A stretch of 64,000 nucleotides of DNA from Thioalkalivibrio halophilus (lineage in GTDB: Bacteria > Pseudomonadota > Gammaproteobacteria > Ectothiorhodospirales > Ectothiorhodospiraceae). The notes beneath the pieces are model-generated. The model saw only the letters and a program-made list of their open reading frames with translations. It was not told where the DNA came from and ran no database searches. Each line of letters starts with the position of its first letter. Within the stretch, counting starts at the first letter, position 1. This document shows, in pieces, positions 15,385 through 22,410 of the stretch. The stretch covers positions 1 through 64,000 of the forward strand of contig NZ_MUZR01000023.1 in the NCBI RefSeq assembly GCF_001995255.1, given 5' to 3'. Position numbers and translations under genes: made by a program.

Positions 15385-16431
15385 TCATCCGGCGGAGGGG
15401 CCCTGTCCGGCATCGGCCTGCGCCTTGAAGGCAGCCAGCATGTCCTCGATCTGATTGCGCAGCCGTGCCTCGTCCTGAATGGCGAAGTCGAGAAAGGTCT
15501 GCGCCACCACCGACAGCACCTTCTGCCGCGGATGCACGATGTGCCACTGACGGTGGATCGGGAAATGCTCCACGTCCAGCAGCGCCACCGGCCCTTCCGC
15601 GCCCTCCGCGCTCAGGGTATGCAGGGACAGCACCGAGATCCCCAGACCACCGATGACCGCCTGCTTGATCGCCTCGTTGGAACCCAGCTCCATGCGCACC
15701 CGCGGATTGATACCGTGTTCCTGGAACAGCTTGAGGGTGGACTCACGGATCCCCGATCCCGGCTCGCGCATCAGGAAGTTCTCCTGCTCCAGCTCCTGCA
15801 GCGGGATATTGCGGCGGCCGGCCAGCGGGTGATCGCGGCTGGCCATCACCACCAGCGGGTTGGGTGCAAAGGGGTACACCGCCACGTCGGTCAGGCGCTC
15901 CGGCACATGGCCGATGATGTACAGGTCATCGTCGTTATTGGCCAGGCGGTCCAGCACCCGGTCGAAGTTCGAAACCTCCAGCGACAGCTCCACGTCGGGA
16001 TAGCGCCGCGCGAACTGGCCGAGAATGCTGGGCGCGAAGTACTGCGCCGTGGTGATCACAGCCAGCCGCAGCCGCCCGCGCTTGAGGCCGTGCATCTCGG
16101 CCAGCTTCATCTCCAGATTGGTCAGCGCCCCGAGCATCTCGCGGCAGGTGTCGTACAGCAGCAACCCTACCTCGGTGGGCGACGCCCGCCGCCCGACGTA
16201 TTCGAACAGCGGCAGCCCCAGCGCGGAGGACAGCTTCTTGATCTGGATGGACACCGTCGGCTGGGTCAGGTGCAGCTCCTCCGCGGCGCGGGTGAAGCTG
16301 CCCAGGCGCACGATCGCTTCGAAGACCTGCAGCTGGCGCAGGGTCGCATGCCGGATCAGATGCGCCGGCAGCTCCGACTTCAGCATCACCTGCGGAAGGC
16401 CGGAATCCCGCGTCGAATCGCTCTGACTCAC
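15385..16431 (-). CDS. cbbR: LysR-family regulator, CbbR/CmpR-like
   Basis: A 348-residue LysR regulator. The winged helix-turn-helix lies at about 30-90, with ATLRQLQVFEAIVRLGSFTR and HLTQPTVSIQIKKL, the wording typical of CbbR activators of Calvin-cycle genes. The C-terminal periplasmic-binding-like effector domain (about 105-310) would sense a metabolite such as RuBP, NADPH or 2-phosphoglycolate. The annotated start is a GTG 13 bases after the cbbO stop. An internal ATG at 16386 is an alternative, and residues before HATLRQLQ may be dispensable. It sits at the end of the cbbQ-cbbO unit on the same strand, not divergent from cbbL as CbbR usually is. Likely targets are the cbbL promoter and the sbtA-unit promoter just downstream. 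The gene symbol is by similarity. Confidence 0.82.
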   Translation of the reverse strand: MSQSDSTRDSGLPQVMLKSELPAHLIRHATLRQLQVFEAIVRLGSFTRAAEELHLTQPTVSIQIKKLSSALGLPLFEYVGRRASPTEVGLLLYDTCREMLGALTNLEMKLAEMHGLKRGRLRLAVITTAQYFAPSILGQFARRYPDVELSLEVSNFDRVLDRLANNDDDLYIIGHVPERLTDVAVYPFAPNPLVVMASRDHPLAGRRNIPLQELEQENFLMREPGSGIRESTLKLFQEHGINPRVRMELGSNEAIKQAVIGGLGISVLSLHTLSAEGAEGPVALLDVEHFPIHRQWHIVHPRQKVLSVVAQTFLDFAIQDEARLRNQIEDMLAAFKAQADAGQGPSAG

Positions 16432-16443
16432 GCCGGCCCCCTG

Positions 16444-18765
16444 TTAACGGGTGGTCAGGCCGGCATACAGCATCGGCAATTTCTCCGGCAGCCGTTCGAC
16501 CCGATCCAGCACCATGTAGTGGTTCCCAAAGATGCGCTCCACGTAATCATCGGCGTTGGGGTCCAGGCTCATGCAGAAACTGTGGACGCCGTTGCGTCCG
16601 GCCTCCTCCACCGCGCGGCGAGCGTCGAAGCGCAGGTACTGCGGATCACGCACGTCGGTATCCGAGGGCTCGCCGTCGGTAATCACCAGCATCAGCTTCT
16701 TCTGCGAGCCGCGGGCACGCAGCTGCTCCGTGGCATGCCGGATGGCCGCCCCCATGCGCGTGGAGAGCGCCCCCTTCATCCCCGCCAGACGCGCCCGCGC
16801 CGTGTCGTCCCAGGGCGCATCGAAATCCTTGAAGCGGAAGTACTCGACGTCGTGCCGCCCGTCCGAGTTGAAACCGTGGATCGCGAACGGATCGCCGATA
16901 CGCGAGATCGCACCCGAGAGCAGCGTGGTCGCCTCGCGCGCCAGCTGCACCACCGAGGTGTCGGTCCCGCGCACCGTCTCGTTGGTCGATTCCGACAGGT
17001 CCAGCAGAACCAGCACGGACAGATCCCGCTCCTGGCGCAGGGTGCGGGTGTAGATGCGCTCGTCGGGCTGCCGGTTCATGCGCAGGTCGATCTGTGCCTC
17101 CACCAGCGCATTCACGTCCAGCTCGTCGCCCTCGGGCTGCCGACGCAGGCGTTGCACGCCTTGCGGCTGAATCGCCTCGATCAGGTATTTCAGACGTGCA
17201 ATCAGCGGCTTGTGCTTTTCGTTGATCGCGTAGATCTCGTCCAGATCGCCCTTCTCCGGACGACGCTCCAGCAGCGTCACCCAGTGCGGGCGCTCCAGCT
17301 GCATCTGGTAGTCCCACTCGTGATAGTGGAACGGCAGCGAGATCGGCTCCTTGCCCTCCTGCGCGTTGATGCTGGTGTCCTCGCCATCGCGGAAGAACTC
17401 CGTCGCCAGGACCATGATCTGCTGGGCATCGTCCCCGGCACTGGGCACGTCCAGGGTGTTGATCATCTCCATCGGCGTGACGTAGATGCGTTCCTGACCC
17501 GAGCCGTGTGCGGCCAGCACCTCCGCCTCTTCTTCGTCCTCGCGGCCCACCGCCCAGATATAGCGGTTGTCGTCGCGGTAGACGACCTCGGGCGCGATCT
17601 GCTTCGGGTTCACGTAGCCCTTTTCCGGGAACGCCGGCGCCAGCGCTTCCGCCAGTTCCGCCGCCAGTCCCGCACGCTCCAGATCGGACTCGCGGGCGAA
17701 GGCCGCCCGCGCCTCGTCCACGAACGGGTGCGGGTCCGTGTAATCGGCGTCGATCAGGGCGCGCGCGGTCCGTGCCAGCAGTGGCTGCGGCGCATCGCCG
17801 TCTTCCGGGGTGGCCGTGTGCAGAGGTTTCCAGATCTGCCCCAGCCCCGGGAATGCGGCCAGTGTCAGCCCCTCGACCCGGGCATCCTCGAACAGCTCCA
17901 GCAGCGCGCCCCGGATCCCCCGCGGCGCCTCTTCTTCCTGGCGCTCGCGGGTATGCACCATGTGCGCGGCGGCATGCGCCGCCGCCGCGCGATACAGGTC
18001 AAGCCCGGTCAGCTCGTCGGTGTCGTCGAAGGCATCGGGCAGGAACAGCGTGAACCCCTGGATATACGGCCGGTACCCTTCGCGCGATTCGAAATCGCCG
18101 CTGGTCGGCCGCATGAAGAAATCGCGTCCCCACAACGAGCGCAGATACAGGTTGATACGCCGCTGCACGTCCACGAACAAGGTCCCGCGGCGTTCCTTCT
18201 GGAATACCGAGCGCGACTCCGGCGACTGCAGGCCGAAGTATTCGATCTGCGCCTCCAGATCGGAGCGATGGGCCTGTGCGCCCCAGGTGGCCCAGCGCCG
18301 CAACCCGCCCAGGGTCAGATGGCTCAGCAGCTCGTCCAGGTGCTCCAGCATCGGGCGCACGCCGCGCGGGGCCTGCCCGAGCAGCGAATCCAGCAGGCGC
18401 AGATAGCCCTCGAAAAGGAAGTGATCGCCGAGCCGGCGGGCCGCGATCGGCGCAGTCGAGATCACCAGCGTGATCACCGCCGAACTGGTTTTGGAGTACA
18501 TGCGGATCGCCGCGCTCAGCAGCTCTGCCACTGCATCCTCGCCCAGCTCATGCGCCAGCCCCGGCGCCTCCTGAATGAACGCCACGACCAGCTCGGTCCC
18601 GCGTCCCAGGGAATGCAGGCTGCGGGCTCCCTCGAGGTAGTAGCGTTCCAGTCCCGCCGGGCTGAATGCACGCGTCGCCTCGTGCCACGCAGATTCAAGC
18701 ACCTGCGCGGCGTGGTCCCCGAGGTCCTCGAGGAGGTCCGAATAGTCTTCCAGATGGATGCTCAT
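16444..18765 (-). CDS. cbbO: RuBisCO activase subunit CbbO (VWA domain)
   Basis: CbbO is the adaptor of the CbbQO activase and recruits inhibited form I RuBisCO to the CbbQ hexamer. The 773-residue protein has a long helical N-terminal region and a C-terminal von Willebrand A domain. The MIDAS motif is LLDLSESTNE (DxSxS) near residue 587, followed by LMLVITDGEPSDTD. This VWA domain is the part known to contact the RuBisCO large subunit. It follows cbbQ after 28 bp, which include a small hairpin, CCGCC-TCGAA-GGCGG, at 18778-18792. It precedes the LysR gene by 13 bp. Confidence 0.92.
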   Translation of the reverse strand: MSIHLEDYSDLLEDLGDHAAQVLESAWHEATRAFSPAGLERYYLEGARSLHSLGRGTELVVAFIQEAPGLAHELGEDAVAELLSAAIRMYSKTSSAVITLVISTAPIAARRLGDHFLFEGYLRLLDSLLGQAPRGVRPMLEHLDELLSHLTLGGLRRWATWGAQAHRSDLEAQIEYFGLQSPESRSVFQKERRGTLFVDVQRRINLYLRSLWGRDFFMRPTSGDFESREGYRPYIQGFTLFLPDAFDDTDELTGLDLYRAAAAHAAAHMVHTRERQEEEAPRGIRGALLELFEDARVEGLTLAAFPGLGQIWKPLHTATPEDGDAPQPLLARTARALIDADYTDPHPFVDEARAAFARESDLERAGLAAELAEALAPAFPEKGYVNPKQIAPEVVYRDDNRYIWAVGREDEEEAEVLAAHGSGQERIYVTPMEMINTLDVPSAGDDAQQIMVLATEFFRDGEDTSINAQEGKEPISLPFHYHEWDYQMQLERPHWVTLLERRPEKGDLDEIYAINEKHKPLIARLKYLIEAIQPQGVQRLRRQPEGDELDVNALVEAQIDLRMNRQPDERIYTRTLRQERDLSVLVLLDLSESTNETVRGTDTSVVQLAREATTLLSGAISRIGDPFAIHGFNSDGRHDVEYFRFKDFDAPWDDTARARLAGMKGALSTRMGAAIRHATEQLRARGSQKKLMLVITDGEPSDTDVRDPQYLRFDARRAVEEAGRNGVHSFCMSLDPNADDYVERIFGNHYMVLDRVERLPEKLPMLYAGLTTR

Positions 18766-18793
18766 CGCGCGTTCGCGCCGCCTCGAAGGCGGT

Positions 18794-19597
18794 CTAGAAG
18801 AACGTGGTCACCGCCGAATCCAGCGCATCGCGCATGTCCGGATCGTCGGTGATGGGCCGCACCAGGGCCATGCGGCAGGCGGCTAGCGGCGCGACATTCT
18901 TGCCAATAAGCGTAGCCGCATACACCAGCATCCGCGTCGAGATTCCCTCGTCCAGTCCGTGCCCCTTCAGGTTGCGCGCACGCTCGGCCACGCTCACCAG
19001 TTTGTCCGCGACGTCCTCGCCCACACCGCCCTCGTGCGCGACGATCCGGGTCTCGGTCGCATGATCCGGGTAATCGAAATCCAGCGCGCCGAAGCGCTGT
19101 TTGGTCGACTGTTTCAGATCCTTCATCAGGCTCTGGTAACCCGGATTGTAGGAAATCACCACCTGAAAATCGGGATGCGCCTTCACCATTTCCCCCTTCT
19201 TCTCCAGCGGGAGCACCCGCCGGTTGTCGGTCAGGGGGTGGATCACCACGGTGGTGTCCTGGCGCGCTTCCACGATCTCGTCGAGATAGCAGATCGCCCC
19301 GAGCCGGGCCGCCATGGTCAGCGGCCCGTCCTGCCAGCGCGTCCCTTCAGCGTCCAGCAGATAGCGCCCCAGCAGGTCCGAGGCGGTCATGTCCTCGTTG
19401 CAGGCCACCGTCACCAGCGGCTTGCCCAGCTTCCAGGCCATGTGCTCCACGAAGCGCGTCTTGCCGCAGCCCGTCGGACCCTTGAGCATCATGGGCATGC
19501 GCGCCGCATACGCCGCCTCGTACAGCTCCACCTCGTCCGCGACCGGCTGGTAATAGGGCTCTGCGGTCACCCGGTATTCGCGCAGTTCGTCCTGCAT
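18794..19597 (-). CDS. cbbQ: RuBisCO activase AAA+ subunit CbbQ
   Basis: A MoxR-family AAA+ ATPase of 267 residues that forms the hexameric motor of the CbbQO activase, releasing inhibitory sugar phosphates from RuBisCO. Walker A is GPTGCGKT (40-47) and Walker B is AICYLDEIVEA. Sensor-type residues VISYNPGYQ and the C-terminal lid are present. AAGGAG lies seven bases upstream of the ATG. The gene is in the carboxysome gene order but is separated from mcdB by a strong terminator-like hairpin, so its expression is probably lower than that of the shell genes. Confidence 0.95.
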   Translation of the reverse strand: MQDELREYRVTAEPYYQPVADEVELYEAAYAARMPMMLKGPTGCGKTRFVEHMAWKLGKPLVTVACNEDMTASDLLGRYLLDAEGTRWQDGPLTMAARLGAICYLDEIVEARQDTTVVIHPLTDNRRVLPLEKKGEMVKAHPDFQVVISYNPGYQSLMKDLKQSTKQRFGALDFDYPDHATETRIVAHEGGVGEDVADKLVSVAERARNLKGHGLDEGISTRMLVYAATLIGKNVAPLAACRMALVRPITDDPDMRDALDSAVTTFF

Positions 19598-19613
19598 GGC
19601 AATGCTCCTTCAC

Positions 19614-19637
19614 AAAAAGGCCGGGCTTCGCCCGGCC
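19614..19637 (-). terminator. Rho-independent terminator/attenuator between mcdB and cbbQ
   Basis: Read on the minus strand, GGCCGGGC-GAA-GCCCGGCC (8-bp perfect stem, 3-base loop) is followed at once by TTTTTG. This is a textbook intrinsic terminator. It lies 23 bp after the mcdB stop and immediately before the cbbQ ribosome site, so it would end or attenuate the carboxysome operon transcript before cbbQO. Confidence 0.85.
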
Positions 19638-19659
19638 ATGCTCGCAATCCCGCCCGGAC

Positions 19660-20070
19660 TCAGTCCGGCCAGACCCGATCCGGATGCAGATTCTCCCAGG
19701 GCGTATCCCCGGTGGCGCGATCGTCATTGCCAGGGGAGTCCTTGCGGCCACCGCGGCTCGAAGCCGGGGAGCGTTTTCCCGCCGTCGACCCGGTGCTCTT
19801 GCGGGTGGCGCCGGAGCCACCCGCGGACTTTTTAGCCGCAGGCTTCTTCGCCGTGCTGCCCCGCGGACCGGTCGTTGCCTTTCCGGACGACGATTTGCCG
19901 GAGGCGGGCTTTTGCGCCGGCTTGTTCTCCGCCGGTTTCTGCTCCGTGGCGGACTCCGGCTTGCTGCTCGACGTTTCATTCGTCGACGTGCCCGATGCCT
20001 CGCCCTTGTTGTCCTGATTCTCGCGCGCCGCGCGCACGCCGGCCGCCAGCTTGTTCTGCAGGTCACTCAT
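19660..20070 (-). CDS. mcdB: Carboxysome positioning adaptor McdB (alpha type)
   Basis: A 136-residue low-complexity protein rich in Lys, Ser, Ala, Gly and Pro, predicted almost wholly disordered. Only a short N-terminal helix (SDLQNKLAAGVRAAREN) and a conserved-looking tail, PWENLHPDRVWPD, stand out. Alpha-type McdB proteins are short, disordered, prone to phase separation and carry an invariant Trp within the last few residues. Here Trp is third from the end. It overlaps the mcdA stop by four bases (ATGA at 20067-20070), the normal mcdAB arrangement. It would link carboxysomes to nucleoid-bound McdA. The identification rests on context, composition and the terminal Trp. Confidence 0.85.
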   Translation of the reverse strand: MSDLQNKLAAGVRAARENQDNKGEASGTSTNETSSSKPESATEQKPAENKPAQKPASGKSSSGKATTGPRGSTAKKPAAKKSAGGSGATRKSTGSTAGKRSPASSRGGRKDSPGNDDRATGDTPWENLHPDRVWPD

Positions 20071-20702
20071 TGTGACACCTCCTCGATGATGGCTTCGATC
20101 TCGGCCGCAGCCGCCTGTCCGGGTTTCCCCAGATCATAGACGGAGCTGCCTTCCAGCGCCGAACGCCGGTAGATGGCCCGCCGCCGCAGCGTCTGCTCCA
20201 GAGCGGGTATGTCGATCTCCATGAGGGCGTGCTTCATCGCACGCGAGAGCGCGCTGCGCACCTCAAGCTGGTTGACCACGATACGCGCCTGCAGATCCCG
20301 GTTCGCCCCTTGTGCCTCCTCCAGGCCCGTCCCCATGCGGACACTGCCCCACAGGTCCACCGGCGAAGGAAGCACCGGGATCAGCGCCAGGTCCGCCGCC
20401 GCCAGGGCGCCGTTCACCGCACCGCCTTCCAGGGTCGGAGGACAGTCGATGACCACGAAATCATAATCCCGACGCAGGTTTGCCAGCTCCCGGTCCAGCG
20501 GCCCTGCCACCGCGAACACGGATGCCGGGAACGGCTTGCGCTCCGAACTCATGCGCGCCCATTGCCCGGCGGAACCCTGAGGATCGGCGTCGACGACCAG
20601 GGTCCGGCCGCGCCGGGCCAGCCCGGCCGCGAGATTCATCGTCAGGGTGGTCTTGCCGGTCCCGCCCTTCTGATTGACGACCGCGATCACCCGCGAGCTC
20701 AT
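20067..20702 (-). CDS. mcdA: Carboxysome positioning ATPase McdA (ParA family)
   Basis: A 211-residue ParA/MinD-type ATPase. It has the deviant Walker A KGGTGKTT at 12-19, a VDADPQGSAGQW segment (A' region) and VVIDCPPTLEG (Walker B). It would bind the nucleoid as an ATP dimer and be released by McdB, spacing carboxysomes and helping equal inheritance. Size is typical of alpha-type McdA. The gene follows the assembly-factor gene by 13 bp and overlaps mcdB by four bases. Confidence 0.92.
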   Translation of the reverse strand: MSSRVIAVVNQKGGTGKTTLTMNLAAGLARRGRTLVVDADPQGSAGQWARMSSERKPFPASVFAVAGPLDRELANLRRDYDFVVIDCPPTLEGGAVNGALAAADLALIPVLPSPVDLWGSVRMGTGLEEAQGANRDLQARIVVNQLEVRSALSRAMKHALMEIDIPALEQTLRRRAIYRRSALEGSSVYDLGKPGQAAAAEIEAIIEEVSQ

Positions 20703-20715
20703 TATGACCCCCGGG

Positions 20716-20997
20716 TCATGAAGTCACCTCGCCGGCGAGGCGGTCGACCTCGAGCGCGAAGGCGCGATCCGCCTCGCCGATCGCCTCGCCGTCCCGGGCG
20801 TCGATGGTGATGTTCACGTAGGTCGTCCCGAAGCTTATGTTCGGGTGATAACCGTCGGCCTCGGACAGATCCGCGACCCGGTCGAGGAAATCCCGCGTCA
20901 CCCCGTATCGATCAAAGGTGTACTGCTTGCTGATCGACACCAGCGAACCCTTGCCAGGCTCCCAGCCTGCGGGAACCACGTCACCGTTCTCGGCCAT
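20716..20997 (-). CDS. Pterin-carbinolamine-dehydratase-like RuBisCO assembly factor (acRAF)
   Basis: A 93-residue protein with the pterin-4a-carbinolamine dehydratase fold. In alpha-carboxysome operons this gene encodes acRAF, a chaperone for form IA RuBisCO large subunits rather than an enzyme. The dehydratase active-site motif is degenerate, with only DGYHPNISFG remaining of the usual His-His-Pro set, which fits loss of catalysis. The start at 20997 is chosen because GGAGA stands six bases upstream. An ATG eight codons earlier lacks a ribosome site. It overlaps the end of the ferritin-like gene by 17 bases. Confidence 0.88.
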   Translation of the reverse strand: MAENGDVVPAGWEPGKGSLVSISKQYTFDRYGVTRDFLDRVADLSEADGYHPNISFGTTYVNITIDARDGEAIGEADRAFALEVDRLAGEVTS

Positions 20998-21433
20998 CGG
21001 AATCTCCGCTGCCGTTTGCATTCATTTGAGCATCGATCTCGCGCACGTGTTCCCACTCTTCGTCGAGCAGGGCCGAAAACAGCGCGGCATCCTCTCGGGC
21101 GCCGGTGCGACGGCAATACGCCATTGCTTCCTCGTACATCCGCACCGCGTCCAGCTCCAGCGCACGGTTGTACTCCATCAGCTGCCGCACTGACCGCCCC
21201 AGACGCACCGGAGCCAGCTGGCCGCCGGGCGGGGCCAGCCCGTAGTGCATCAGGCGGGTCATCAGGCGATCCGCATGCTCCAGTTCTTCCTGCGCTTCCC
21301 GCCGCAACGAGTCGCTCAGCTCCGCCATGCCCCAGAGCGCGGTCAACCGCGCCTGGGCCATGTACTGCTGGACCGCCGACATTTCATGCGCGACCGCCCG
21401 GTTCAGATAGCCCACGATCCGTGGATCGGCCAT
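20981..21433 (-). CDS. Carboxysome-operon ferritin-like protein
   Basis: A 150-residue four-helix-bundle protein related to bacterioferritin. Each half supplies the expected di-iron ligands: HEMSAVQQYM with an ExxH in EELEHADR, then ELDAVRMYEEA with an ExxH in EEWEHVRE. The ferroxidase centre therefore looks complete. A gene of this kind is conserved in alpha-carboxysome operons after csoS1, but its role is not settled. Redox or iron protection of the carboxysome are ideas only. The start at 21433 follows GAGGA by seven bases, ten bases after the csoS1 stop. Confidence 0.82.
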   Translation of the reverse strand: MADPRIVGYLNRAVAHEMSAVQQYMAQARLTALWGMAELSDSLRREAQEELEHADRLMTRLMHYGLAPPGGQLAPVRLGRSVRQLMEYNRALELDAVRMYEEAMAYCRRTGAREDAALFSALLDEEWEHVREIDAQMNANGSGDSDGRER

Positions 21434-21443
21434 CGGCGTATCC

Positions 21444-21758
21444 TCAGCTGGCGGAGCCGCTGGCGCTGGGCGCGGACGGCAGGATGCTTTCCACTTCGGA
21501 ATGCACGCGGGCAATGATGTGCGCGGCCACCAGACCGTCACCCACACGCTCGCAGGAATCGGCACCGGCACGCACGGCCGCGTTCACCGCACCCGTCTCG
21601 CCCCGAACCAGAACCGTCACGTAACCGCCGCCCACGAACTGACGGCCGATCAGACGCACCTCGGAGGCCTTGGTCATCGCGTCCGCCGCTTCAATCGCCG
21701 GAACCAGACCACGGGTCTCGATCATGCCCAGGGCCACACCAAAGTTTTCACTCGCCAT
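21444..21758 (-). CDS. csoS1: Carboxysome shell hexamer CsoS1 (BMC-H)
   Basis: A single bacterial microcompartment domain of 104 residues forming hexameric facet tiles. It begins with ALGMIETRGLVPAIEAADAM and has the inter-subunit strand VRLIGRQFVGGGYVTVLVRG, both highly characteristic of CsoS1A/C. The pore-lining loop GRQFVGGGY is of the bicarbonate-permeable type. A short Pro/Ser tail (PSAPSASGSAS) follows the domain. It is the only BMC-H gene in the operon, whereas many relatives have two or three copies in tandem. It is preceded by a 45-bp gap with GGGAGA about ten bases before the ATG. Confidence 0.95.
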   Translation of the reverse strand: MASENFGVALGMIETRGLVPAIEAADAMTKASEVRLIGRQFVGGGYVTVLVRGETGAVNAAVRAGADSCERVGDGLVAAHIIARVHSEVESILPSAPSASGSAS

Positions 21759-21803
21759 TGCTATTTTCTCCCGGAGTTACGGTTACTTCGAAAAATTCGA
21801 CGC

Positions 21804-22139
21804 TCAAGCGGCCCTGCGTCCGCCATCCAAGCGCCCGGTATCGGTCTGGTCCTGCCCAGCCTTGTCCTTCCCGGACGACGACGTGTCATCACTGCCGTCG
21901 TCCCAGTAGTCGATGATCCCGCCGATTGTCAGATCGGTCAGAATCGAATGGTCATCGAGCGCGAGGCGCGCCGCCGAACCGCTGATCGTGAACACCCAGT
22001 TGCCCGGGTACGCGCCCACCGGATCGACCGCGACCGCGCGACCGCCCTTCGCATCCACCAGCACGCGCAGGGACGCCGTTTTCAGGCCATCGACCCGACG
22101 GGTCACCGTCAGCTCGTCCTCCACGCGCATGATGTCCAT
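21804..22139 (-). CDS. csoS4B: Carboxysome vertex pentamer CsoS4B (BMC-P)
   Basis: A BMC-P protein that caps shell vertices. The core (about 1-80) contains AVAVDPVGAYPGNWVFTISG and a GIIDYWDD segment typical of the EutN/CcmL/CsoS4 family. A hydrophilic tail of about 30 residues (DDTSSSGKDKAGQDQTDT) extends it to 111 residues, longer than the roughly 80-residue paralog. GGAGGAGC stands about ten bases before the ATG, inside the end of csoS4A. Confidence 0.92.
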   Translation of the reverse strand: MDIMRVEDELTVTRRVDGLKTASLRVLVDAKGGRAVAVDPVGAYPGNWVFTISGSAARLALDDHSILTDLTIGGIIDYWDDGSDDTSSSGKDKAGQDQTDTGRLDGGRRAA

Positions 22140-22142
22140 GTC

Positions 22143-22394
22143 TTACTGCTCCTCCCAGTGATCGATGATCCCGACGATCGTCGCGTCACTGGGATAGGAC
22201 TTGTCACCGGCCGCTTCGCGCGCCGCCGACGAGCCCACCACGATCACCCAGTCACCCGGAACGCAACCGACGGCGTCCACCGCCACGGTACGCGGCCCGC
22301 CGACCTTTTCCTGCACCACGAGCAGCGGCCGATGCCCCAGGTCGCGAATGCGGTTGGTCGATACCAGCGTTTTTTCTACCTTGCAGATTTTCAT
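22143..22394 (-). CDS. csoS4A: Carboxysome vertex pentamer CsoS4A (BMC-P)
   Basis: An 83-residue BMC-P vertex protein, exactly the usual size. It begins MKICKVEKTLVSTNRI and contains AVDAVGCVPGDWVIVVGSSAAR, then IVGIIDHWEEQ at the C terminus. The ATG at 22394 is chosen because it gives the conserved N terminus. A longer open frame upstream overlaps csoSCA and has no family support. It lies 16 bp after csoSCA and three bases before csoS4B. Confidence 0.94.
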   Translation of the reverse strand: MKICKVEKTLVSTNRIRDLGHRPLLVVQEKVGGPRTVAVDAVGCVPGDWVIVVGSSAAREAAGDKSYPSDATIVGIIDHWEEQ

Positions 22395-22410
22395 CTCGTT
22401 CCCGTTGGCC

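Noticed and set aside
15532-18852. A 1106-codon open frame on the plus strand opposite the LysR gene and cbbO
   Set aside because: It is the antisense shadow of two genes with clear family motifs and has no ribosome site or recognisable domain.
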